Origin: Methanocorpusculum sp.
GTDB taxonomy: Archaea; Halobacteriota; Methanomicrobia; Methanomicrobiales; Methanocorpusculaceae
Direction: 5' to 3'
Length of the DNA: 64,000 nt
NCBI GenBank assembly: GCA_017399555.1
Contig: JAFQBW010000035.1
Span: 24,795-88,794 of the forward strand
Within the stretch, counting starts at the first letter, position 1; each line of letters begins with the position of its first letter. This document shows, piece after piece, positions 1 to 7,883 of the stretch. The translations under genes and the position numbers were made by a program. The notes under the pieces were generated by a model. It was not told the origin of the DNA and searched no databases. It saw only the letters and a list, made by a program, of their open reading frames with translations.

Positions 1-2
1 AT

Positions 3-482
3 GTTGTAAAACAGGTTCTTGTTGATGGAAAGGATGCTACTAATGACCCACATCTTTCCACAGATACATACACTTTTGAGGACATTAAAGCAGACCATAC
101 CATCCATGTAGAATTTGAAGAAGGTATTAGTTACACCATTACTATTCCTGATGAGCTGATTATTTATGAGGACAAAGCAGGTGAGATGGATATCACACCA
201 ACACATCTGTGGATTCCTGATACAAGTTCTCTATCAGTCCGGGTTAAAAGCGACAATTCTTTTCATTTAATTTATGGTTATGATTCTTCAATCGACCTCG
301 AATATGCTTTGAAGAATGGTAATACTGTAATTCCAAATAACGGAGTTGCCGCAACTTTTACTATGGCAAATAAGGATGCTGTGTCTCTTTCTGCTGAACT
401 TACTGGAAATGAGATACGATATGCAGGTGAGTATGCCGATAAGTTGACGTTTACTGTTGAAGTCGTAAAAGGAACTGCATAA
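3..482 (+). CDS. Surface protein, C-terminal fragment (5' end outside window)
   Basis: The reading frame is open from base 3 with no start before it, so this is the last 159 residues of a longer protein. The first 35 residues look like a short beta-repeat of the kind repeated in large bacterial and archaeal surface proteins (a VLVDGKD start and a DHTIHVEFE end). The rest, from about residue 40, is a beta-rich domain ending in GEYADKLTFTVEV. That ending matches the secreted protein at 1099-1662 (GEYSDSVTFTVDV), and the YTITIP start of the domain also matches, so the two carry paralogous domains. Role unknown; probably exported and part of a surface assembly. The next gene follows 19 bases downstream with its own strong RBS. 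Confidence 0.7.
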   Translation, partial: VVKQVLVDGKDATNDPHLSTDTYTFEDIKADHTIHVEFEEGISYTITIPDELIIYEDKAGEMDITPTHLWIPDTSSLSVRVKSDNSFHLIYGYDSSIDLEYALKNGNTVIPNNGVAATFTMANKDAVSLSAELTGNEIRYAGEYADKLTFTVEVVKGTA

Positions 483-501
483 TCAAAAAGGAGGTTAAAA
501 A

Positions 502-1074
502 ATGACGAATGAATCAATCAAACCAAACGAACCGAAAACCGAACAACATTCCTCTGATAGAAAGTGGAAGATACTTGTTGTTATCTTAGCAGTTCTTCTC
601 CTTCTCTGCGGAGGGTGTATGATAATCTGGGGCGGTGTGCCGTTCTTCCCTGCCGCCGCCCCAAATGATGGAGGGTCAACGTCGCAGGGCGTAGGGCTGG
701 TAGTTGATCCGAATGCCAGTGAGTATGTAGAGCCAACTCCGGCTCCGGGTGTTGCAATTCCCGGATTTGGAGAAATGACTATTCCTGCAAACACAAAGGA
801 GCTCTCAGGCATTAATCTCTACAACCCCAAGGAAAACGAGGGGTGGTATTATCTGACATACAAACTGTGTCTTTTAGATAAGAAAGGTGAGGTGTCAGAA
901 GTTCTCTATGAATCACAGCTCATTCCTCCAAACAACATCATCGAGGATATTACTCTGTCACGTGGTCTTGCAAAAGGAACGTATGATGCTGTGATGAAAG
1001 TACAGCCGTATCGCATTGCGGATAACACTCCGACGAACAATGCAGATTTGAAATTAACCATTATTGTAAAATAG
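502..1074 (+). CDS. N-terminally membrane-anchored extracellular protein
   Basis: 190 residues. A polar N-terminus of about 22 residues is followed by one hydrophobic segment (about 24-46), a Pro/Gly/Ser linker, and an external domain of about 110 residues. Charge pattern suggests a short cytoplasmic tail with the bulk outside. The external domain, with an ESQLIPPN stretch followed by TYDAVMKVQPY and TPTNNADL, recalls small domains I associate with gut Firmicutes surface loci, which is recollection rather than a search result. AGGAGG at 489-494 supports the start at 502. It lies between two genes that share a beta domain, so it may be the membrane anchor or assembly partner for them. No enzymatic motif is seen. 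Confidence 0.7.
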   Translation: MTNESIKPNEPKTEQHSSDRKWKILVVILAVLLLLCGGCMIIWGGVPFFPAAAPNDGGSTSQGVGLVVDPNASEYVEPTPAPGVAIPGFGEMTIPANTKELSGINLYNPKENEGWYYLTYKLCLLDKKGEVSEVLYESQLIPPNNIIEDITLSRGLAKGTYDAVMKVQPYRIADNTPTNNADLKLTIIVK

Positions 1075-1098
1075 TGGTAACTTATGGAGAAAGAAAAA

Positions 1099-1662
1099 AT
1101 GAAGAAATTATTAATGGCACTTCTGGGAATTGCACTGGTTATTTCGATGGCTGGTGTTGCATCTGCAGCTGATGTTGAAATTAAGTATGATTCCACTAAG
1201 CCAAATGTCGCTCCAACTGGAAAAATGGATGTTAAGTTAAATCTGGTACAGACATACACAGTAACAATTCCAAATACTGTCAATCTTGTATTTGGTGAGC
1301 AAGTGGTTATTGATGATGGATTAAAAGTAACTGATATGGTTATTCCATCAACTCATGAATTATTTATTACTGCAACAAGTGCTAACAAATGGTTTGTTGT
1401 AGATAGTAGTAATAATAAGATATCATACTCTATGAAAGTTACAAAAGGTCTTGAAACCCCAGTAACTTGTAGACCTAACGCACAGGATACAAATAAAGAT
1501 ACATATGAGATTTATACTGCTCATATGAGACAGGTTGATCCAGATCCGGCCACCTTAACATTTGAGCTTCTCAGTACCGATGTAGTTATGGGTGAATATT
1601 CTGATTCTGTGACATTCACAGTAGATGTAAGAGCTAAAGCTACCTCAACTACAACCACTTAA
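1099..1662 (+). CDS. Secreted beta-domain surface protein
   Basis: 187 residues from the preferred start. A classic signal peptide is present (KK, hydrophobic core, then AGVASAA at about residue 18-24). The mature part is a single beta-rich domain with YTVTIP near its start and GEYSDSVTFTVDV near its end, the same landmarks as in the truncated protein at 3-482. It ends in a Thr/Ser-rich tail that could be glycosylated. An upstream ATG at 1084 is in frame, but GGAG at 1086-1089 sits nine bases before the ATG at 1099, so 1099 is preferred. A hairpin with a T-run follows at 1671-1695. Function unknown; a fibre or S-layer-associated subunit is a guess. Confidence 0.7.
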   Translation: MKKLLMALLGIALVISMAGVASAADVEIKYDSTKPNVAPTGKMDVKLNLVQTYTVTIPNTVNLVFGEQVVIDDGLKVTDMVIPSTHELFITATSANKWFVVDSSNNKISYSMKVTKGLETPVTCRPNAQDTNKDTYEIYTAHMRQVDPDPATLTFELLSTDVVMGEYSDSVTFTVDVRAKATSTTTT

Positions 1663-1670
1663 ATTATAAT

Positions 1671-1695
1671 AGTACAGATTATCTCTGTACTTTTT
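1671..1695 (+). terminator. Hairpin followed by T-run
   Basis: AGTACAGA (1671-1678), a five-base loop and TCTGTACT (1684-1691) form a perfect eight-base-pair stem, followed by four more T residues to 1695. It lies between the secreted protein gene and the gene at 1712, so it probably ends or attenuates transcription of the upstream surface-protein genes. Confidence 0.6.
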
Positions 1696-1711
1696 AACAT
1701 TACTGTAATCA

Positions 1712-2641
1712 ATGACATCTTCTATAGTTAGAATCCTTATCCTTGCTATAACAGTAGTTTTCTTTGTTACAATTCCTGCTGGAGCGGCAGACAACACACT
1801 CATTGAACTCACTGTCAGCGAAGTCTGTATCGAAGCAGACGATTCTGTCAAGAGACTTGGCTATACAGTAAATGGGGATAAGAATCTTGATAGGGTTATT
1901 GTATCCTATAGCGATGTGGTAGTGGTAGACATTCCATCACTTCCGGATGGTATGGATTTGAAAACTACTGTTGTGGGTGGAGATGAACTAATTGGCTGCC
2001 CCTTATACTTGAGTGGTTTCCCACAGGATGAGGCAATATCTATTAGAATCCAACTGTCTTTGATTGGAACTCCTGTTAATCCTCCAACACCAGATAATCC
2101 ACCTTCTGGTGAAGAGCCTGGTTATCCGAATGCCCCTGATTATCCAGACACCCCGGAGACTCCATCAGAACCAGAAAACCCGCCAACAGACGATTCAGGA
2201 ACTGATGAGCCAACAAAGCCGGACAAACCAGGCACTGACGAACCAGGTTCAGACGAACCATACCTGCCAATCCTGCCGCCCGCCGGTTCGGTTTACAACC
2301 TCGCAGGATTCATCCCGCTTGGTGCAGGAGCACTTCTGCTGTTCCTTGCATTCTTCTGGAAACGTAAGGTTTACAGAATCCTGAATTCTCATGCAAAGAA
2401 GCACGGAGAAAAGCCTGAGAAGGAACATCTCAAAGAGATTGCAGACGCAATTATCAAGCTCGTCAGAGATGAAGGCAGGTATCCTGAGTGGAAGAAGAAC
2501 AGTGATGTGGCAAAGCGTCTTTCGGCTGATATTGTATCAGTATTAGACGAAATGAATTATCCAAAGATTGTCCCGCGTGGAGCTCTGGTCACAGAGATTC
2601 TCAAAGCAGCACGCGGAAGAATTAACAGACACCGGCTCTAA
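1712..2641 (+). CDS. Surface protein with Pro-rich stalk, C-terminal TM and cytoplasmic helical tail
   Basis: 309 residues in four parts: a signal peptide (1 to about 25, ending PAGAA), an external domain of about 90 residues, a Pro/Asp/Glu/Thr stalk (about 118-188) with repeated PDxPD- and GTDEP-type units, one transmembrane helix (about 200-217), then a charged cytoplasmic tail of about 90 residues. The tail has the spacing W..K..V...L and YP that I associate with the C-terminal helical domain of type I restriction HsdR proteins; this is a weak resemblance. No clear RBS precedes the ATG, which fits a short or absent leader. With the three genes upstream it suggests a surface complex with one component reaching the cytoplasm. 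Confidence 0.7.
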   Translation: MTSSIVRILILAITVVFFVTIPAGAADNTLIELTVSEVCIEADDSVKRLGYTVNGDKNLDRVIVSYSDVVVVDIPSLPDGMDLKTTVVGGDELIGCPLYLSGFPQDEAISIRIQLSLIGTPVNPPTPDNPPSGEEPGYPNAPDYPDTPETPSEPENPPTDDSGTDEPTKPDKPGTDEPGSDEPYLPILPPAGSVYNLAGFIPLGAGALLLFLAFFWKRKVYRILNSHAKKHGEKPEKEHLKEIADAIIKLVRDEGRYPEWKKNSDVAKRLSADIVSVLDEMNYPKIVPRGALVTEILKAARGRINRHRL

Positions 2642-2801
2642 GCCTGGTGTTTCTCTTTTTTTGTCTTTTCCGGTGCTGTTTTCTTTTTTCAAAATGTGTC
2701 CAGTATCAATCCCATAAAACATAAGATATTTTGTAAACATATTTTCAAAACTCCCGATTTTCAGAAATTTTGAAAGTACGTTTACAAAATGACAAAACCC
2801 T

Positions 2802-3332
2802 TCACTTCCTTCTTCGAATCTCCGGCATCCCAATCCCTTTCGGATGCAAACCCAAAAGCGCCTCATAGTACTCCGCAGCAGAAAACACCTCAGCATCCGA
2901 CAGCACCGCATACGTCATCTTTGAATCAACAAGTTCATACCCCGTATCTGAAAATCCGTTTCTCTCATAGAACGCAAACCGCCGCTCCCGTTCCACCGCA
3001 TTCCCTGCCGCAGAATCCAGCGGCTCTGCATTCAGCGTCAGCGGCTTCTTGTACAGATCCTTTAGATACGACAAAATCTCTGTTCCAAACCCGCGGGACT
3101 GCAGCGCAGAAGACACGGCCAGATAGAGCAGAAACACCATATCTTTCCCCTCAATCGTAAACGACATCCCGGCAAGCCTATCTCCATCATAGTACGCAAG
3201 AAACCGGCTCTTCTTTGTAAGCGCCAGCGCTTTCAGGAACAGAAAAGGAAACCGCTCCTCTTTCGGAAACGACTCCAGATACAACCGCCGAAGAGACCAG
3301 GGTGCCGTGCGGGGGATAAGGGACATATACAA
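2802..3332 (-). CDS. GNAT-family N-acetyltransferase
   Basis: 176 residues, normal for a single-domain GNAT. A central strand runs into the acetyl-CoA loop (LYLAVSSALQSRGFGTEIL, about residues 70-88, with the Q-x-x-G-x-G/A pattern). FYERNGF at about residue 120 matches GNAT motif B. The substrate cannot be read from sequence. A second in-frame ATG lies two codons downstream. The promoter block at 3371-3400 matches the one before the TrmB gene at 3535-4317, so the two genes may be co-regulated. The 160 bases between its end and the gene at 1712-2641 (2642-2801) hold T-rich runs but no gene. Confidence 0.8.
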   Translation of the reverse strand: MYMSLIPRTAPWSLRRLYLESFPKEERFPFLFLKALALTKKSRFLAYYDGDRLAGMSFTIEGKDMVFLLYLAVSSALQSRGFGTEILSYLKDLYKKPLTLNAEPLDSAAGNAVERERRFAFYERNGFSDTGYELVDSKMTYAVLSDAEVFSAAEYYEALLGLHPKGIGMPEIRRRK

Positions 3333-3370
3333 AAGATACTGCGGATGAACTAAAAAATGCTTTTGGTGGG

Positions 3371-3437
3371 ACTTTTCCCGGTCACACCATTCTTATTATC
3401 TCTCAGCAGAAATACAAGAGTGCACAAGTTTTGTGCA
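3371..3437 (-). promoter_or_regulatory. GNAT gene promoter block with 17-bp palindrome
   Basis: On the minus strand the order is a palindrome TGCACAAAACTTGTGCA (3437-3421), then GATAATAAGAATGGTGTGACC and GGGAAAAGT (3400-3371). The second part nearly repeats at 4356-4386 before the TrmB gene. The AT-rich part can serve as a TATA box and the palindrome as a regulator site just upstream of it. The binding protein is unknown; TrmB itself is the obvious candidate. Confidence 0.5.
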
Positions 3438-3534
3438 GTACTTCATGGACATTTCCGAAAACACTCGGGAAATACCGCATCAGTACCTGTCTTCATTGCA
3501 AACCCTGCCGCATCCGGCCTCAGGAAATGCCAAT

Positions 3535-4317
3535 TCATTTCCTGATTTGCGGCAGCGGTTTCAGATACGTAATCAGATTCTCTGCCATCAGGCTCAGGAA
3601 AAAATTCCGGTTCATAAAAAACACCGTTCCCTGCAGATTTCCATTCACCATATCAATAGCCAGAATAGTTCTTCTGTCAGACACCAGCGTAAACTTACTG
3701 TCCGGAGACCGGAACAGTGCCGGGCGTTCCGTCATCACCGACTTTGGAATCCGTGTTTCATCGACAACACAGCAGGGAACAGGCACACCTTCCGCATCTG
3801 CCGCATCTTTTACCACCACATACAAATCCGTCTTGCGCCAAAGCATCTTCAACGTCTTTTCCGGAATCATATGCAGCAGATACTCAGTATCTGCAGAATT
3901 GATAATCAGCTCCGACTTACATTGGGACAGCAGAGTCTGCAGATGATTGTGAATCGCCCACTCCGTCTGCAGTTCGTAGGCATGCGGAGCTTCGAAAACA
4001 GGCTCGGGCATTTCCTGACTCTTTAAAAACTCCTCCGCCCCGGAAAGTTTTGCAAGTGCCTCCTGCTTCAAGGTTCGAAACGTCTTGGAAACATCCGTCT
4101 TTGCATAGCGAAGCGGATTACTGCTGATAACTGCGGCAAATCCCTTCTTCTCCAGAGACCGCAGTGACTCATAGACTTTATTTCGCGGAATCCCGCAGAT
4201 ATCATAAACCTCTCTGGCCGTTGCAAACTTCAGATGAAAAATAACCGCATACACCTTTGCCTCATACTCGGTCATCCCGATATTCATCATCTCCGAGACA
4301 AACTGCTCATCAATCAT
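3535..4317 (-). CDS. TrmB-like transcriptional regulator
   Basis: 260 residues. Residues about 12-75 form a winged helix of TrmB type (MTEYEAKVYAVIFHL, then IPRNKVYESLRSLEKKGF as recognition helix and start of the wing). A short coiled helix follows, then a phospholipase-D-like C-terminal effector domain from about residue 115. Many TrmB proteins bind sugars there, but length alone cannot tell the ligand. Upstream (4356-4426) lies a promoter block shared with the GNAT gene at 2802-3332, with a dyad TGTGCA-N9-TGCACA. This suggests autoregulation and control of the GNAT gene. Confidence 0.85.
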   Translation of the reverse strand: MIDEQFVSEMMNIGMTEYEAKVYAVIFHLKFATAREVYDICGIPRNKVYESLRSLEKKGFAAVISSNPLRYAKTDVSKTFRTLKQEALAKLSGAEEFLKSQEMPEPVFEAPHAYELQTEWAIHNHLQTLLSQCKSELIINSADTEYLLHMIPEKTLKMLWRKTDLYVVVKDAADAEGVPVPCCVVDETRIPKSVMTERPALFRSPDSKFTLVSDRRTILAIDMVNGNLQGTVFFMNRNFFLSLMAENLITYLKPLPQIRK

Positions 4318-4355
4318 TTATTTCCTATTCTCCCCCCTGATTTAAATAGTTCTGT

Positions 4356-4426
4356 AACTTTCCCGGGTCACACCATATTTATCCTCTTTTCCAGCACACC
4401 ACATATGTGCATGCTTTGCGTGCACA
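4356..4426 (-). promoter_or_regulatory. TrmB gene promoter block with dyad
   Basis: On the minus strand TGTGCA-N9-TGCACA (4426-4406) precedes an AT-rich box GATAAATATGG and TGTGACCCGGGAAAG (about 4386-4356). The AT-rich box with its GTGTGACC tail repeats almost exactly upstream of the GNAT gene. Half-sites of the dyad (TGCACA) also match the palindrome at 3421-3437 but with different spacing. Confidence 0.5.
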
Positions 4427-4542
4427 CCTACATATTCACCCGGTGTCTCTTAAGCAGTCTTTCCGTCTCCACCTATTCATGACCGCCGAGGTATGACACC
4501 AGGTTACCATATCAATATTTTTTTCGCCGTCAGGTAACAGAG

Positions 4543-4551
4543 ATTATAAAC
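4543..4551 (+). promoter_or_regulatory. TATA box of the FKBP gene
   Basis: ATTATAAAC lies 29 bases before the ATG at 4580. With the usual archaeal TATA-to-start spacing of about 25 bases, the transcript would have only a few leader bases. No strong RBS is seen, which agrees with a near-leaderless mRNA. Confidence 0.55.
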
Positions 4552-4579
4552 TAAGAGCACCCATATAATAAGGATTCAT

Positions 4580-5284
4580 ATGGCTGTAGAAAACGGTACC
4601 TATATCAAACTCAACTACACCGGAACCATCAACGGCGTCGCATTCGACACCACCGATGCAGAGGCTGCAAAGAACGCAAACATCTTCCGCGAGAACTTCG
4701 AATACACCCCGGCAATCGTCAAGGTTGGCGCAGGCAGACTCTTAAAGGGACTCGACGAGGAACTTGCAGGCAAGGAAATCGGTCAGGAATACACCATCAC
4801 CCTTCCGGCAGAGAAAGCATTCGGTGAGCACAAGGCAGAAGAAATGAAGGCAGTCGACAAGAAAGCATTCGACCACAAGCCGGAACTCTTCGAGCGCTTA
4901 ACCGTTGAGGGACGCGAAGGTGTTGTCGTCCAGAAGATCGGAAACAGATACATTGTCGACTTCAACCACCCGCTCGCAGGACAGGAAGTTGTCTACACCT
5001 TCACTATCATCGAAGAAGTCACCGATGCAGCAGAGTGCCTTGCAGGTACCATCAAGCTCATCACCGGCCGCGAGATGAAAGTCGGAACCAAGCACGAGAA
5101 CTTCGTCTCCGTCGAAGTCCCGACTATGATTGCAATGTACAACCAGAACTGGTTCATGACCCAGTACCTCATCATGCAGGAAGCACTGGAACTCTTCCCG
5201 AACGCAGAGTCCGTCAAGTTCGTCGAGTCCTTCCCGCGCCCGAAGGCAGTCGAAGAACCGGCAGCAGAAGAGAAGACCGAATAA
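4580..5284 (+). CDS. FKBP-type peptidyl-prolyl isomerase, long archaeal form
   Basis: 234 residues. The FKBP core covers about residues 1-85 (VKVGAGRLLKGLDEEL is the conserved central piece, followed by TLPAEKAFGEH). An IF or flap chaperone insert follows, and the core is completed near FNHPLAGQEVVYTF (about 131-144). A C-terminal extension of about 80 residues, as in long methanogen FKBPs, ends in a Glu/Ala-rich tail. It should fold proteins in the cytoplasm; no signal peptide. The start at 4580 is set by the TATA box 29 bases upstream. The window also encodes a short cytoplasmic FKBP and a lipoprotein FKBP at 20.9-21.8 kb. Confidence 0.9.
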   Translation: MAVENGTYIKLNYTGTINGVAFDTTDAEAAKNANIFRENFEYTPAIVKVGAGRLLKGLDEELAGKEIGQEYTITLPAEKAFGEHKAEEMKAVDKKAFDHKPELFERLTVEGREGVVVQKIGNRYIVDFNHPLAGQEVVYTFTIIEEVTDAAECLAGTIKLITGREMKVGTKHENFVSVEVPTMIAMYNQNWFMTQYLIMQEALELFPNAESVKFVESFPRPKAVEEPAAEEKTE

Positions 5285-5307
5285 ATTCTCTTCCCAATAC
5301 TCTTTTT

Positions 5308-6297
5308 ATGCAGGCACGCCTGTTTGATTCTGTTACCGAAACCTGTAATCTCTGTTCCCGTCACTGCCGCATTCCCCGCGGAAAGCGCGGATTCTGTAAT
5401 GTCAGAGAAAATGTTGCAGGAAACCTCGTAACGCTTACCTACGGCAAAATCACCGCCTGCGGAATTGACCCAGTGGAAAAGAAACCGCTCAATCACTTCC
5501 TGCCGGGCACCGGTACGGTTTCGGTCAGCAGTTTCGGCTGTAACTTCACCTGCCGCCACTGCCAGAACCACACACTCTCGCAGGAGTTTCGGCATGACAC
5601 ACAGCGTGCTGAGCCGGAAGATATTGTACGTGCGGCAGTTCACGCGGGAGCGAAGAGCATCTCCTTTACGTACAACGAGCCGACCGTCTTTTACGAGTTC
5701 ATGTATGATGTCTCGCGGGAAGCACAGCGGGAAGGGCTTCGTACTGCGGTTATTACCAACGGATATATGACAGAGGATGCCGTGCGCGAGATTGCCCCGT
5801 ACATGGATGCGTTCCGCATTGACCTGAAAGCATTCTCCGACTCGTTCTACAGCACAGTCTGCGGCGGCGCACACCTTCAGCCTGTTCTGGATACAATATC
5901 CAGTGTTTCAGAACTGCAGAAACATCTGGAACTGGTAACACTCATCATCCCGGGCGTAAATGACGCTCCGGAAGAAATCTCCGCGATGCTTTCCTGGGAA
6001 AAGGAAACCCTTGGATGCGCAGTTCCGCATCACTTCACCGCCTTTACCCCCATGTATGCGATGACGGATGTACGCCCTGCGGTACACGCGGATGTGGATG
6101 CAGTCTATCAGGCGGCAAAAGATGCCGGACTCTATTATCCCTATGTTGGAAACGTCATGCACGCAGAAGGAAGCACCACATACTGTCCGGACTGCGGTGC
6201 GCGGCTGATTCTTCGCGCGGGATATGTCTGCAGAATGCCGGGCATAAAAGACGGGTGCTGTACCTCCTGCGGACGGCAGATTGAAGGCATCTTTTAA
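5308..6297 (+). CDS. amrS: AmmeMemoRadiSam-type radical SAM enzyme
   Basis: 329 residues from the ATG at 5308; the open frame extends further upstream over the FKBP gene, but that part is out-of-frame coding and was dropped. The radical SAM cluster motif is C78-N-F-T-C82-R-H-C85. N-terminal Cys (C13, C16, C20, C30) are typical of this PflA-like family, and a zinc-ribbon-like tail with CPDCG and CTSCG ends the protein. The family is called AmrS and is thought to act with AMMECR1 and Memo proteins; neither partner is near here. It starts 23 bases after the FKBP stop and may be cotranscribed with it. Confidence 0.85.
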   Translation: MQARLFDSVTETCNLCSRHCRIPRGKRGFCNVRENVAGNLVTLTYGKITACGIDPVEKKPLNHFLPGTGTVSVSSFGCNFTCRHCQNHTLSQEFRHDTQRAEPEDIVRAAVHAGAKSISFTYNEPTVFYEFMYDVSREAQREGLRTAVITNGYMTEDAVREIAPYMDAFRIDLKAFSDSFYSTVCGGAHLQPVLDTISSVSELQKHLELVTLIIPGVNDAPEEISAMLSWEKETLGCAVPHHFTAFTPMYAMTDVRPAVHADVDAVYQAAKDAGLYYPYVGNVMHAEGSTTYCPDCGARLILRAGYVCRMPGIKDGCCTSCGRQIEGIF

Positions 6298-6367
6298 CTG
6301 ACACCCCTGCTCTTTTTCCTCCCTCAGTCAGTACCATCCACAGATATTTTATTCTCATACAGCGAAA

Positions 6368-6383
6368 ATAATTCACTATTATG
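6368..6383 (+). promoter_or_regulatory. Leaderless start region of the glutamine synthetase homologue
   Basis: The 16-mer ATAATTCACTATTATG ends in the start codon and recurs exactly at 12316-12331 before the small TM2-like gene. An AT-rich box (GATATTTTAT, about 6343-6352) sits about 25-30 bases upstream, fitting a TATA box. The motif probably marks the transcription start of leaderless mRNAs. Confidence 0.45.
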
Positions 6384-7883
6384 AACGACGCCGAGGTTCT
6401 GATGAATCCTAACGACTTAGTACAGTTTCTGAAAAAGAGTCCGGAGTACTTCACCAAGGACGACATCATCCGTTTCTGCGAAGAAAACGCCATCGAGATG
6501 GTAAACTTCCACTACGCAGCAGCAGATGGAAAACTCAAGACACTGAACTTTGTCATCTCTTCCAAAGAATACTTAGACACCATCCTCTCTGACGGAGAGC
6601 GTGTTGACGGAAGCAACATCTTCCCGTTCATCGAAGCCGGAAGCTCTGACTTATACGTCATCCCGCGCTATGCAACCGCTTTCGTTGACCCGTTCGCAGA
6701 AGCACCAACCTTAGGCATTCTCTGCTCCTACTATGACAACACCGGAAAACCGCTCGCATCCGCACCGGAATACATCTTATCCCAGGCAGCAGCAGCATTC
6801 CGCAAGAACACCGGAATGGACTTCAAGTGCTTAGGAGAACTTGAGTACTACGTCATCTGCGACCAGGACGATTTCTATCCGGGACGCGACCAGAAAGGCT
6901 ACCATGAGTCCGCTCCGTTCTGCAAATTCGAAGAGATGCGTGTCGAAGCCATGCGCTTAGTCGCAAAAGCAGGCGGTAAAATCAAGTACGGCCACTCTGA
7001 AGTCGGCTGCTTCACCAAAGACGGTCTCTACTACGAACAGCACGAAATCGAGTTCCTCCCGGTTGACCCGCGCCTCGCAGTCGAAGAGCTTATCCTTGCC
7101 AAGTGGATTCTCAGAAACCTCGGAAACCAGTACGGCGTTACCGTTTCCTTCGCTCCGAAGATTACCGTCGGCAAAGCAGGTTCCGGCATGCACTTCCACA
7201 TGATGGCAGAGAAGAACGGCAAGAACGTCATGATTAAAGACGGCGTCTTATCTGACATCGCAAAGCGCATGATTGCCGGAATCCTTGATGTAGGAGACGC
7301 AGTCACTGCATTTGGAAACACCATCCCGACCTCCTACCTCCGCTTAGTCCCGCACCAGGAAGCACCGACTTACATCTGCTGGGGAGACAGAAACCGCTCT
7401 GTTGTCGTTCGTGTCCCGCTTGGATGGACCGGATCTTCCGACATGGCAGCAGAAGCAAACTTCGGTCTCAAGAGAAAGGCAGACAAGGTTTCCAAGCAGA
7501 CCTTTGAGTACCGCGTAGCAGACGGTTCCGCAGACCTCTACGAAACCGTTGCCGCATTAATCATGGGAGCAATGCACGGTCTTGAGATGAACGGCGCACT
7601 TGACCTCGCAGACAAACTCTACGCATCCGGAAACATCTTCGACCCGGCATACAAGGACTTCCTTGCAACCCTCGACCAGCTCCCGACCTGCTGTGACGAA
7701 TCTGCCGATGTCTTAAACGCAAAGCGTGAACTCTTTGAAAGAGACGGAATCTTCCCGACAGGCGTTATTGACGCACAGATTAAGAAACTGAAGGCATACG
7801 GCGACAAAGGATTATCCGACAGCTTACTCGGTGACGCTGAGAAGTTCGCCGAACTCGTTGATCAGTACATCCACGTTGCATAA
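6381..7883 (+). CDS. glnA: Glutamine synthetase family protein (divergent type I)
   Basis: 500 residues, longer than the usual 440-470 of GS I. Core motifs are present: ELEYYV (metal-binding strand, about 154), SGMHFHMM (about 270, His ligand and ammonia site region), RLVPHQEAP (about 318) and NRSVVVRVP (about 338, phosphate-binding Arg). The family makes glutamine from glutamate, ammonia and ATP. The sequence differs from the canonical NPYKRLVPGYEAP form (here PTSYLRLVPHQEAP), so a related gamma-glutamyl ligase activity is possible. ATG 6381 directly follows the shared start-region motif; ATG 6402 with GAGG before it is an alternative. The next gene follows without a gap. Confidence 0.8.
   Translation: MNDAEVLMNPNDLVQFLKKSPEYFTKDDIIRFCEENAIEMVNFHYAAADGKLKTLNFVISSKEYLDTILSDGERVDGSNIFPFIEAGSSDLYVIPRYATAFVDPFAEAPTLGILCSYYDNTGKPLASAPEYILSQAAAAFRKNTGMDFKCLGELEYYVICDQDDFYPGRDQKGYHESAPFCKFEEMRVEAMRLVAKAGGKIKYGHSEVGCFTKDGLYYEQHEIEFLPVDPRLAVEELILAKWILRNLGNQYGVTVSFAPKITVGKAGSGMHFHMMAEKNGKNVMIKDGVLSDIAKRMIAGILDVGDAVTAFGNTIPTSYLRLVPHQEAPTYICWGDRNRSVVVRVPLGWTGSSDMAAEANFGLKRKADKVSKQTFEYRVADGSADLYETVAALIMGAMHGLEMNGALDLADKLYASGNIFDPAYKDFLATLDQLPTCCDESADVLNAKRELFERDGIFPTGVIDAQIKKLKAYGDKGLSDSLLGDAEKFAELVDQYIHVA

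Noticed and set aside
5035..5307. N-terminal extension of the AmrS frame over the FKBP gene
   Set aside because: It is an out-of-frame shadow of the FKBP coding region; the family start fits the ATG at 5308.
4993..5874. Minus-strand frame of 293 codons opposite the FKBP and AmrS genes
   Set aside because: Antisense shadow; no family motif and no start signals.
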